A stretch of DNA of 64,000 bases. It comes from Mytilisepta virgata. Lineage: Eukaryota > Mollusca > Bivalvia > Mytilida > Mytilidae. Shown piece after piece: positions 1 through 12,300 of the stretch. The notes beneath the pieces were generated by a model that saw only the letters and a program-made list of their open reading frames with translations, ran no database searches and had not been told where the DNA came from. The position numbers and the translations under genes were made by a program. The stretch spans positions 44,985,979 through 45,049,978 of the forward strand of contig CM051519.1 of the NCBI GenBank assembly GCA_028015205.1, read 5' to 3'. Numbering within the stretch: position 1 is the first letter of the stretch; each line of letters starts with the position of its first letter.

Positions 1-180
1 AAGAATTGTATGTACAACGTCATTTCTACCATTTATACTTCATTCAAAGCTCTGTTCTCGAATAGTGTTTATCAAGTTACCGGTAGTTCGTACCAAAGTA
101 TCACAGAGTAGATTTCGAAAGAAACTTGCTAAATTCTGACGTCTTGCTTGAAGCTAAACTTTCTTATATTCTATTTTTAG

Positions 181-306
181 GTGAAGGACAACCACTTTTA
201 CTACAAATCAAAGATCATGCCCGACCCACAGGGTTATTACTGGAATGAGTTAAACGATGGACAAAAGATTAAAACTCTCTCAAACCATTCTTCTTTCTTG
301 TTGCAC
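181..306 (+). CDS. PLXDC: Gene A exon 3 (start of ectodomain)
   Basis: 42 codons from VKDNHFYYKS to SSFLLH, phase 0 at both ends, acceptor ctatttttag and donor gtaagg. It is equivalent to exon 3 of genes B and C, one codon longer. First exon of the gene inside the window. Confidence 0.9.
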
Positions 307-3300
307 GTAAGGCATTTTTTTTTTTTGAAAATCAGAGTCTAGTAATTTGATGAGTATTATTATGCATAAAGAACTATACTCTCTCAAAAAAGAAACGCAA
401 CATCAGATTATCTTTTTGAAATATTATTTTTCCGGACAAATAACCAATAAATATCAAAATATATGTACACATGATCATAATTACACCTTCATAAAAAGTT
501 TCCAGGTACAATCATTTAAATTCATCCACCCGTAAACGACTTTGGTCGCAATCTGGGACACCCTACGATTTACGCATTGCCAAAAACTGGGTCGACTTTC
601 ACGTGCAAATCATGGGTTATTTTTTAGCTCAGTCAGTCGGTATAAAAACCCGGTATTTCTTTTCATGAATGCATTCGTAAAATAAAATTCTGATGAGGTG
701 ACGCTATGCCAAGGTTAGACGCTGCTACCCGGAATATCGCTATCGGACGACTAGAGGCCGGAGAATCACAGAATGCTGTTGCTGTAACGTACAATGTTCA
801 TCGTAGCACAATTTCACGCCTTTGGGGACGCTACCTGCAGCTTGGTACTACGACAGATCGGCCACGTTCAGGGCGCCCGCGTGTTACAACCAGGGCGCAA
901 GATCGTTACATCAGACTTTTCCATCTGCGGAATAGGACTATTGCTGCAACAGAAACAGCTGTAAACGTCCCTGGGTTGCGCCGTATATCAGCACAGACAG
1001 TACGCAATCGGTTACGTTCTCATGGATTGAGGGCAAGAAGACCTTACTTTGGAGCAACACTGAGACGCCAACACCGCCGAGCGAGGGTTAGATGGTGTAC
1101 TACAGTTCGTGCATGGAATTTACAGAACTGGAGAAGAGTATGGTTCAGCGATGAGTCACGTTTTCAACTGGAAAAGCGAGATGGTCGCATACGTGTGTAT
1201 AGGCGCCGAAACGAACGTTTTGCGCAAAACTGTGTTGTGGAGAGAGACAATTTTGGCGGAGGCAGTGTTATGATGTGGGCCGCTATTTCTTATGCCAGAA
1301 ACACACAGCTGATACATATCCAAGGCAATCTGAACGCTGTTAGGTATAGAGACGAAATTTTACAACCTCATTTATTGCCCGTAATTGACATTCGGAGAGA
1401 AATTTTTCAGCACGACAATGCCCGACCACATACAGCACGTGTAACAGTAGACTTTTTAGAACAACAGAATGTCAATGTGATCCGTTGGCCGTCACGATCA
1501 CCCGATCTTAATCCAATTGAACATTTGTGGGATGAAGTGGATCGGCGCGTGCGCCAACGACAACCACCACCGCAAAATCTGCAACAATTACAGCAGGCAC
1601 TTCAGTTTGAGTGGCAAAGGATACCGCGTGTTCGAACTCAGCGTTTAATTCAATCTATGCCAAGAAGAGTCGGGGCTGTGTTACAAGCAAATGGTGGACA
1701 TACCAGATATTGACAATTTATGAGTGATTTATTGACAATATGTGACAAACTGTGATATTCCAAGGTAAAAGAACTCATGAACAAGAAGTGTGCCAATTTT
1801 TGCATTCCTGTGTAAATTATTTATATCATAAATTATGAAAATAATATATGAAGTAAATTTCCTATTTTCTGTATGTTGCGTTTCTTTTTTGAGAGAGTAT
1901 AGATATTCCAAATATAACTTACTACAAATACGTCTATTATTCATTAAAATAACATAACTCTGAGTTAAATGAAAATATATAGTTTTTTCTTACAGGATTA
2001 TAAAATGATAACGATATTCGTACTCATATTTAAAACAATTACTATTAAAAAAGGGATATATGACGCTTTTTTTAGATTTACACCTTATCGATTTGTTTGT
2101 TTAATATATGTTCATCTACTGAACATAGTAACATTACGTACTTCCAAACATCAAAAATAACATCCAATCACAGAACAGATACTTGACAACACCCATTCAG
2201 TTACTAAGGCTAATCACCTTTAAGGTCAAATGAGAAAAATGTAACCTATACCGACTACGTCGTAAAAAGTTGATCACTTTCTAAAATAAGCTGGGTCCAT
2301 AACAAACTGGGTGCGTTAAGTTTTTAGTTCTCGGATAGTAGCATTTATATATCTAAATTTACTCGCAACTTCTCGCCCATTCCCGGAAGTGCTCCGAATA
2401 AATGCGATTAATTGCTTCGCATCACGGTGCGGAGCTATTTGTTTCAGTAGACATACACGCCATCTTGTAATAATCACTGATCGCTGATTGGTTACTTTAT
2501 GATGCGGCTGAGATACAGCAACAGCCATTGGTTTAAATGAGATAAAGAATTACAGACTTGACTAGTTCAGGATAAGTCATCAAAAGCCGGAAAATTAACT
2601 ATGTGTATATCAGTTCCGATCAACTGTCATTACATGATTTTGTAATAATCATATATTCTGAAATTCATTATTGAAATCAATTATTAATACGTGTATATTT
2701 GCTTTGCTTAATCGTATACACTTACACTTTAATCCTATGTTTACAACAAAAAATGCATGATCTCGACTTCATAACTTCTGCCAATCTAGGCACACCTCCA
2801 GAGTCGTGTCTATTTGTTGTTTTCGCGCGGAAAATTTTACTGGTCAACAGAGAATTCCAATACTAAATCAACAACCACATGCTCACATATTACCATAAAT
2901 TAAGATACAGCGATGCAGTCAACAGCTTTTTAGAAAGCTAAAACTTGTTTAAATTTAAAATTACTTGCAACGCAGGAGTTTCTCCGTCGACGCACGGAGG
3001 TCGCTGTAAATCCTTCTAGAGTTCATGAGATTACGGATTTCTCTGCTTCCATTTTCTTCCTGTCAGATAGCCGACTTATGAGTTATGGATTATTAATATT
3101 TTTATCAAATGTTTACGATATTGTGCATTAATTTTATTTTATGATGTCTTCAAATTCATTTTTAAAACTATCACCACACAACACACACATGAAATATTAT
3201 GATATCATCCGTGATTAAACATGCAATCTATATTTAGCCGTTTTATGCCCCATTTGAAAGTTCACCATTTTCATTTATTTTCCTTGTTACATGTATATAT

Positions 3301-6300
3301 TAAGTCGTGTGTGTTATGTCGAAACTAATCTTTGATACTGTTCCTTTCCAAAATTGTTTCCCTTAATGCAAACAAATATAACTACCAAGATTGTATAAAA
3401 ATTGAAATTCAACTAAGCAAACTTTGTATAAACATACTTTACAAGTGTTTCTATGCAAGTTTTCGGCTGAACAACTTCAAGAGCATATTTTTATATTTCA
3501 GTTTTATCGGATGCCATTCAACTTTACCTACTACGGACACAAAATTGACATTTTTGCAATAACAACAAGAGGTTTGTAATCCATATAAATTGGGATTTTC
3601 TTGCGCACGCCTCTAAAAGTGAAAATATATAGAATATTCCGAAATAGGGTTTAAATATGTGAGTTTGATGCCAATTCATAAGTATCAGAAAACAAAATAT
3701 TGGAATATTGTGGATGCAATTGTTTTCGTGGTATATGGCTTTCATCACTTGATAAAAAGTTCCCCGTTTAGTTGAAATTACAGTTACCACAAACTAAAAA
3801 ATGTCTTCTTTAATACTTAAATATGCATCCACTTTCCCTGCAAAAGCTTCAGATATTGGTATTCAATTATTTATAATCAGTTTATACAAACCACAGAGAA
3901 ACTTAAAGCATGGTATAATCATTAAATTTTAAAAGGTAAATATATATATCAAGACAATAACAGATGAAGCCATAATTAATACAGATTTTCCAGCTGCGCA
4001 TCTACGTATTGTTTGATTTTTTTTCAGGATTTTTATATGTGAGTGACTTTCTTCACCCAGACCTTGACTGGACTTTCACTCACTATATTGCACCATTAAT
4101 GGGAAAATACCACACAATAGGAGACGACTCCCATATATTGTACAAAGCTGACGGTATTGTTTTTATATACCATATTTTTATGTGATAATAGATTTTAGAA
4201 ATACGTTTTTCTTTTGCATTACACATGTATATAGTGCGAGATGATTTTTTTTTTTTTATAATTAGACATTTCTTTGATTCATGCTGATTTATTCCAATTC
4301 AATTCAAGATAAAAAAAATAAATAAACAAGTAGATATTCTTTATAGAGTTGTACAGTAAACCACACGATTGTTTTAGCACCCTAAAACATCTCTCGGTAT
4401 TCTACAGTAAAATAAATGCAAAAATAATTGACAAACATAAACATATATATCTTTCATACTTTTTTATTAATGGTATAGTCCAGTCAATCTAGCATAAATT
4501 TGACCCTAACCTTAAAGTAATTGCAAAAGAAGATTTTTAAGTTTTAATCTTTAGCATTATACCCCAAATATACACAGAAAAAAGTCCAACAAAATCTAAC
4601 TCGAGGAAGACTAAAAAATCACGATTTAAAAATTCCTACGGAGATTTGCATTGAAAATGGGAGATAACTCTGCAAAAAAGGCAGAAATATCAATAAAAAT
4701 TGATACAAAATTATAACTTTACCACTTCTATTTAGCAGAATGTATTGATATTTTAACCGTCTTTAGAGTATAACAAACAACTCTAAAGGTGTTTTCATAT
4801 CTTTTATCAAGTTACAACCTAGATTTCGTAATTCATTAGTTGACCAATTATTAAATTTTTCAACATGTCAAGGTAAAAAATTTCAAATTTAATAAAAATA
4901 ATTAAGCATATATTCTTCTTTTTGTGGTTTAAAGTTTCTTTAAACAAGGTAGATGCTGAACAAATATAATTTACAGATATAAACAATACCAAATTTTCAC
5001 AATATTTTTTCAAAATGGTCACAAAGCCACAAATTTGCAATTTCTTTAATGAAAAATGTGCAAAAAAGAAATAAAAATACCCATAACACTTCGGTTTTGT
5101 ACATTTCATGAGCAGAAGATTATATAATATAGTCAAATACGAACTTATAACCCCATCAAAGTATCATACTTTACATGAATTTTAAGAAAATCAACCAAAA
5201 ACTGACAAAAAAAGACTAATTTTTGCGGAGTTATCTCCCCTTTCCAATGTTAATTTCCATAGGAAATTAAAAATGCTGATTTTGAATTTTCCTCAAGTTA
5301 GATTTTATGGGACTTTTTTATGTGTATATTTGGGGCTTAATGCTATTGATTCAACTAGATGCTAGAACTAAAACATTTTCTGTTGCAATTAGTTTGAGGT
5401 AAAAACTTAGTTTGACTGGACTAGTATAACGTACATGCATTATCATTTTTATTATCACAATTTTAGAAAACAGTATTGTTGTGGAATGGAGAAATGTTAC
5501 TCTAACAGAACAACCAGAGAGTAAGTGTTTAATTTTAATATTTGATAATAGATAAAGCATTTATTTTAAATATCAAACTGAGTATTACATACGTTTTGTA
5601 TAAGCTGATAAAAGGTAGTGTTTGTCTAAGTAAATTATAGAATAGAGAATGGAAACGGAGAATGTGTCAAAGAGACAACAACCCGACTAAAGAGCAGAAA
5701 ACAGCTCAAGGCTACCAATGGGTCTTCGGCTGAGCGAGAAAATCCCTTAGGCGGGCTTCAGCTGGCCCCTAAACAATAATGCATACTAGTTCAGCAAAAT
5801 GGATGGCACACTAAACTCCGAGACATACAATTAGTATATTTGCTCATTATTTTAAGGACCAAAACGGAAGCTTTCTTAGAAGCAAATGATCAATACATGA
5901 TATTTTTTAATTGCACACTACTGTTTGTGTATTGTTCCCTTGTAAATACGATTCCTTTGCTAGCTGACTTTGACATCTATATTAATCTTACTTATCCATT
6001 AACAGATTATAAAATTTTTATATACATGTTGTTGGAATTTTACGTTACCAAAATATTACTGTTTATTTTTTATTCTTTATATTTACAGATGGACAATACA
6101 CATTTCAAACAACACTTTTTAAGAACGGAACAATTATATTTGGATATAAATCGGTAAGATTTTCGTTTCTGAATTTAATCAATAAACTAGTTTTTATAAT
6201 GTTTTTACATGTATAATCTCATTTTAGTTAAAATTTCACGTTGTCGGTGATAGGTTAGCAAACTTATTTCATAAAATATACAATATTATAGCAAAAGTAG

Positions 6301-9300
6301 TTTCGCAAAGATACAATATATAGTTACTATAGTTTCATGTATCATATAAGGCATATTATTTCCGTGAAGTGAAAAAGTAAATGTTTAGATCTAAAGATGC
6401 TGGCATTATGATTTCTACATTTTGGGGATATTGAAGGGACCTGACAGCAATTCAAATAAAAAACATTTATATATGGTGACAAAAAAGCACAAACATAACA
6501 TGAAAATGAAGATTTAAAAGATTTCCTGAAAACTATATACCTATTTTGTCTCTTATTACAAAGATCCAAAATGAGAAGTCACATGTAAACTTTCTAAAAA
6601 TATCTAGTCGACAATTAAGAAAAATAAAAATCAAACAATCAATAAAAATAAAACTCTCAGTGATGTTTGTAGGTGCCGAGTACCAACATAACTGGAAAAG
6701 TCTGGCCTACAACAGTTGGTATATCAGACGCATTTTATTTTGATGTTAAGGATGTCCTCGGTAAGAAAGTGTATCGTTTAAAATTTTCGTCTGGAAACCC
6801 TGCACTCATATTCTTTAAAGATTCTAAATATTAACAATAATAAATAATTAAATGTATATTTTTTCATCATTCACAATCATGAAAATGATATACCGATTAC
6901 GAATAATACAATTGTTCAGTTTTCATTGCATAATGAATAATGAAATACTTCACCATTCAAAATTCGATGGAAAAGATGATCGAAAAAATATGTTGATAAA
7001 AAAGTTTTTTTCTTAGTATTACAAATTTATATAATGGGTTCAAGATGAGAATCTGACTTTGTTTCTTGCTTTAACAGGACTGTTTCTTATATATATATAT
7101 ATATATATATATATTTTTTTTATCAATTTCATGTACGTTTTTTTATTTAAACATTTTTATGTGGATTTAGTTTAATATCCTATACTCTTTTAATTTGCAG
7201 AGATCTAATTTTTATAACAAACATAATATGACAGAAATAAATGTACCACTATTGGCTCTGAGCAACATAATGATTTTTTTTAAATTGCTACTTTTCTAAA
7301 ACTTTAAGACGAAAATTGATAAACAATTAACATTAACTGCATTTAACTATACTTGATGTACATTACACATTTGTCAAATCAAATAAGATTACATAAATTA
7401 AAAATAAATTTTAACATATTTCAAATCTAGGAGATGGCGGGCATGTAAGAATAATAGCAAGATACCATGCTGTAAATCTAGACGTGAACAAACTAGCAGA
7501 TAATACAGTTATCATTTTGGAGCCGTTACCAAGTAAGTAAATTAAGAGATGGGTTCAAACAGATAACACATGTAGACATTAAGCCCTAGTGGAAAAATAA
7601 GTTCTGTCTTGAAAAACACTGCATTTTCATGGAAGTCTAGCAACTTTTTTTTGGGTTCCTTGTTATGGTCTTGAGTATGCTTTTCAAGACGGGACTTTTT
7701 TCAGTAGGGCATAAAAACGGAGATTTACTAGATATTACCGGTGAGAATGAAACGTGTTGCATTGGAAGAATCCTTCCTCTTTACATATCAATTCTCTACA
7801 CTAATTTTGCATGAATGATAGTTGTAAGATTCATATCGGGCAATGCCATAAGCAAAGAACAAATTTACAAAAATGTTGGTTACTATAAACTTTATTTTTA
7901 CGTGGTTTGCTTCTTGTGATACTTAAAGTCATATACATATTTATATTTATTTTAAATTGGTCCTGAAAAAAGCTGACTTAAAGTTAAATTTATGATACAT
8001 ATTTTATGTTAGCATGTATTCAACAAGAAACATGTGAGAATTGCACGACACTGGTTAGTGCATTTGAATGTTCTTGGTGTGATACCTTATCCAGATGTTC
8101 CGATGGTATTGACAGACATAGACAGGAGTGGCTAACAAGTAGCTGTAACAAAAATGTAAGGAAATAGAATTGGATTTCAATTGTCCCATGTCAGCAGCTT
8201 TTTGCAGTGGTTGTGTGTTTCTACCTCAGCGGACTAGACACCTCACAAGACCTGACACTTCACTAGCAATGGGACGGGCGGCGTTAACGGAGCTAGACAT
8301 GCTTACCCTTCCAGAGCAACTGTCGTCCATCGTAATCCGTCGTCGTCGTCTTCCGGCGTAAAAATTTCCTTTAAAGGTCTTCTCCTTTGAAACCACTAGA
8401 CCAATGAGACCAAACTTTGGCGGAATGATCCTTAGGGTATCTAGTATAAACTCTGTGTTTTATTTTCTTTTCCATCGAGAAACATGGCTGCCATGGCTAA
8501 AAAAAGATTACAAGTCAAGGTCATTGATAAAGTCCCTAGCAACGATATATATTTGGGTTATGGACCCTATAGTTTACCTGTACAAGTCAAAAAGAAAGGT
8601 CATTTAAAAGTCCCTAGCAACCATATATATTTAGATTCAGGACCCTATAATATAGCTGTGCAAGTCAATATGAAGAATCAAGGGTCAAGGTCGTTGAAAA
8701 AATCCATAGCAACCGATGGAGTAACTTGATAATTTGGTTTCAGGACACTACAATTTACCTGTTCAAGTCAAAATGGTAGGCCAATAGTCATTGTGATTAT
8801 GCCATTGAAAAAGCCCATAGCAACCGATAAAAAAGTCCCTAGCATCCATCTATATTTGCGTTCAAGATTCTAGGTTTTAGGTGTACATGTCAATATTTAG
8901 GCGAAGAATGCGACGGTATACATTAAATAGCAAAATAATCATTGATGCTAAATCTACAGAAAAAAAACAGGTGAGTGATTCAGCATCTTTGGAGCCTCTT
9001 GTTCTTTAAGTTATACATGTAGCCTTGTGGCGTTTGCTTGTTATGTTCCATTCTCCTGACTGTCTTTTCCTTTGACTTCGAATTTGTGAACTTTTCCCAC
9101 TGTTTTGGCGCTTCGGTATTCTTTTGCCGATATTTAGAGTTGTCGATCTATGTTTTGAGTAAGGTTTTTATTTCAGTCATTTGGTAGTTTCTTATCTTGT
9201 TAATATTGGACCAATAATAACACTAACAGTTTTCTCACATGTCCCTTGTTGAAGGTTGTACTACGAGCTCTGTTTGTATTCAAGTTCCATTTTAGGACTG

Positions 9301-12300
9301 TCACATTGACAATTTCCCAAAATCTCATTTAATTTCTAGTAAATTTCACATATTTGGGCCCTTAGAGACATTACCAAGACTTAATTGTACGATAAGGAAC
9401 TAAAAGTTTATAAAGTTTTATGCAAACCTTGCAAACCCCCAATTTCTTCAAAACTTTGTTTGAAAAAATTTCAAGAGAATGGCGAAAACACACCCTGACA
9501 TATATACGAAATGATGAAGACTGTATAAAAGTATTCCAATATTTGGGTCTTTTCTGACATTTATGCTACCTAAAGCTTTCACGAAATAATAGTACATTAC
9601 AATGAAAAGCTAAGAATGATATGTGAAATATCTTTAAAAACACACTGTTATCTTGCACGAAATCTTTCCAAAGACGAAATGCCCCAAACGTATATTTTTA
9701 TTATTAAACTGCCATATTAAAGTGTAATTCAAGGAAAAATGGTTTTAAAAACGTTCTTTTGGGAAAAAAATGTTTAATTAAACTGCACAAAACGATACTA
9801 TAAATCTACTATTGACACCTGAAATATCAGTGTCGGATGATACAACTTGTAAGATACATGTACATGTATTTAAACAAAGTGGAACTTTTTTTTATCAAGC
9901 ATTATACTCTTTATGTCTCCCTCAATTAATCTACGTTTTGGCTACATGACAACCATGTGATAATAGAGTCTTGGATCTTGTAGCAATTATTTGTCTTATG
10001 TGTACCTTTCAGTTATGCCTTGTTAATACCACTTTAAAACACAAAGAATTCAATAATATTTTTGAAACACAACCTTCATCAGATACAAATCTGACATTGC
10101 CAAGACATACAATTGATTTGACTTTGTACCTACTTTTCTACATAATGATGGAAATGAAATATATTTTACTTTCCTATACCATAATTTTAAAAAGTAAAAT
10201 ATTAAGGCCTGATTTTTTGGCATTTGTCGTTTGAGGTGACACAATCAATAAGAAATAGTGGAAATGCTTAAAAAGAACAACATATTTCATGTAAGGTTAA
10301 AAAAAACTGTAAAGAATGCAAAAGGCAATCGTTATATTGCACCATTTCAAATATTAAACAATCAGATGGAGTAAAATTTCCAGCCAGTATCGTGATCAAA
10401 TAATGCTCCGACCTACATTATATTTTTAAAAGAGTATTTTTACTACTAAATAAAAATAAATTTGCATACAAAATTATATTTATGTAAACAATGTATTCTT
10501 GGTTTCAATTTAACTGTTCGAATATATTGCTTCTTTATATGGATTTTTTGAAAAAGAAATTTATAATTAATGCTATTTATACTGATTTTTAACAGGCCAA
10601 AAATATGACCGACCAATGTGGCAGCACTAAAGCTGTAAGTATATTTTATTGATACATAAATATTGGTTAGTCGATGCACCGCTGGTGGACTCTAAAAAGT
10701 CTAGATAAAAACAAAAGAGAACACGAATTCGTTAGAATATGAATCGCAGAAAAAAGCTGTAACAAAAAGAAATTAAAATCAGATGAGAGAAGTAGAAAGA
10801 AGGCAGCAAAACGGCCTAAGTACAAGCAATGTCACTGCTACAAAATCTGGGAGTGATATCACGTGCGGGTACATTTATGCATCGTTCAATCTAATTGTAG
10901 GGTCCATATGTAAAAATTACATATCAAAGAGTTGATGTCTTTATTATTATTAATTAAGTACGTTTGAGCTTTTAGTTTAATTCTCAGTAATATTTTTACA
11001 CTTATCATATAAGAATGTCTTTTAAGTTTACTTTTATCATCTAAAACGTCCGTTATCGCTTTAGTTTTTTAAAAGAAATATTGTGCTGACAATCTGACCC
11101 ATTATGACAACAAATCTTTAAATAAACCCTTATTTACTGCAGCCATTATGTGTATAGCTTTAACAATATGAAAATTTGGGGGTCGTCGGATATTTGCTAT
11201 TAATACAACAGATAGGCGTTGCTACAGTCAAAATATGTTTGACCAGACAAAACAAATGTTTTCGCCGACAACTTGCAGACATTTACTTTTTAACACAGCC
11301 ACGAAGGTCATTAATTGTCCGTTGCAGACCAAAATTGTTTGGTCATTCTCTCTAAAAACATTTTTTTGTCGGTAGTGTATTTAGAAATGTGCTAAAAGTT
11401 TACATGTTCATTTTTTTAATGATTTAATGAGATGTTTTGTATTTTATTTTGTAGATGAACCAAAAGAGTGATGATGGTAAAGTTATTCAGAGTAATTTGA
11501 AAGTTACGTCTGTTACAAATGTATATACGTTGGTTGAAACTAATATGAAAACCTTTTGTCTATCAAACATATATTTTCAAGTACATGTGCATCCAATGGA
11601 ATACGATAGAGTAAGGATCTACCCTTGAAATTTTCATGAAATTGGGACAAAAGTGTCTCCTTGCTATTTTATTTCGAAATTTGAAAAGAATGAAACACCT
11701 TCATGATATAACTTCTGAGTAATAGTGCTTTGAATTTTATTCATTTTGATCCGAAAGCGTACTATTATGCATTTTCGAGTCGTTCACAAAACCTTATAAA
11801 TGTATTACTTTGCAAGGATATTACATTTTTTCTCGCGGTATTTCATAAAAGGTTCCTCTTTGTATGGGCAAATTTTATAATTCATTCATATGAGCTACAT
11901 GTATACATGAATTAAAATGTGAGTTATCCCCACATTTTCGAAAACTACGAACTTTAGAATTTTGAATGAGTATTGAAAAAAAACTCGCCAAAAATCATAA
12001 TAATCTAAAATTATTTTAATATGGAAAATAATGCTTATCTATATGATACCTACATTTCCATATCTACAAATATATAATCCAGTGAACAATTATAATCTAT
12101 ATTTTCTTCAATGCAATTATTTTTTTTTGTAGGATCAAAAACAACATTGGTCATAGCAGTAACATTAGCAGTGATGGTGGTGATCATATTGGTGTTTGTT
12201 GGCCTGTGGATCATATATGCTAGGACACATCCTAATTCTAAGTCTGGTTTATGGCTTATTGAGGTAAAATTGTTCTACATTTATTTTATGGGATAAAATG

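Larger units (their letters stand above)
377..1899 (+). mobile_element. Tc1/mariner-type DNA transposon, apparently complete
   Basis: 1,523-bp element bounded by 27-bp terminal inverted repeats, 377-403 and 1873-1899, which are exact reverse complements starting TACTCTCTCAAAAAAGAAAC. Flanking TA at 375-376 and 1900-1901 is the target duplication expected for this superfamily. It carries one uninterrupted transposase gene (706-1713) and lies in a gene A intron in the sense orientation. Confidence 0.95.
307..3501 (+). other. Gene A intron 3
   Basis: Holds the Tc1/mariner element 377-1899. The remaining part, 1900-3501, is AT-rich and I recognise nothing else in it. Confidence 0.7.
9281..12132. 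other. AT-rich intronic sequence of gene A
   Basis: Apart from exons 11 and 12 I see no supported gene, RNA or repeat in this stretch. Confidence 0.5.
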
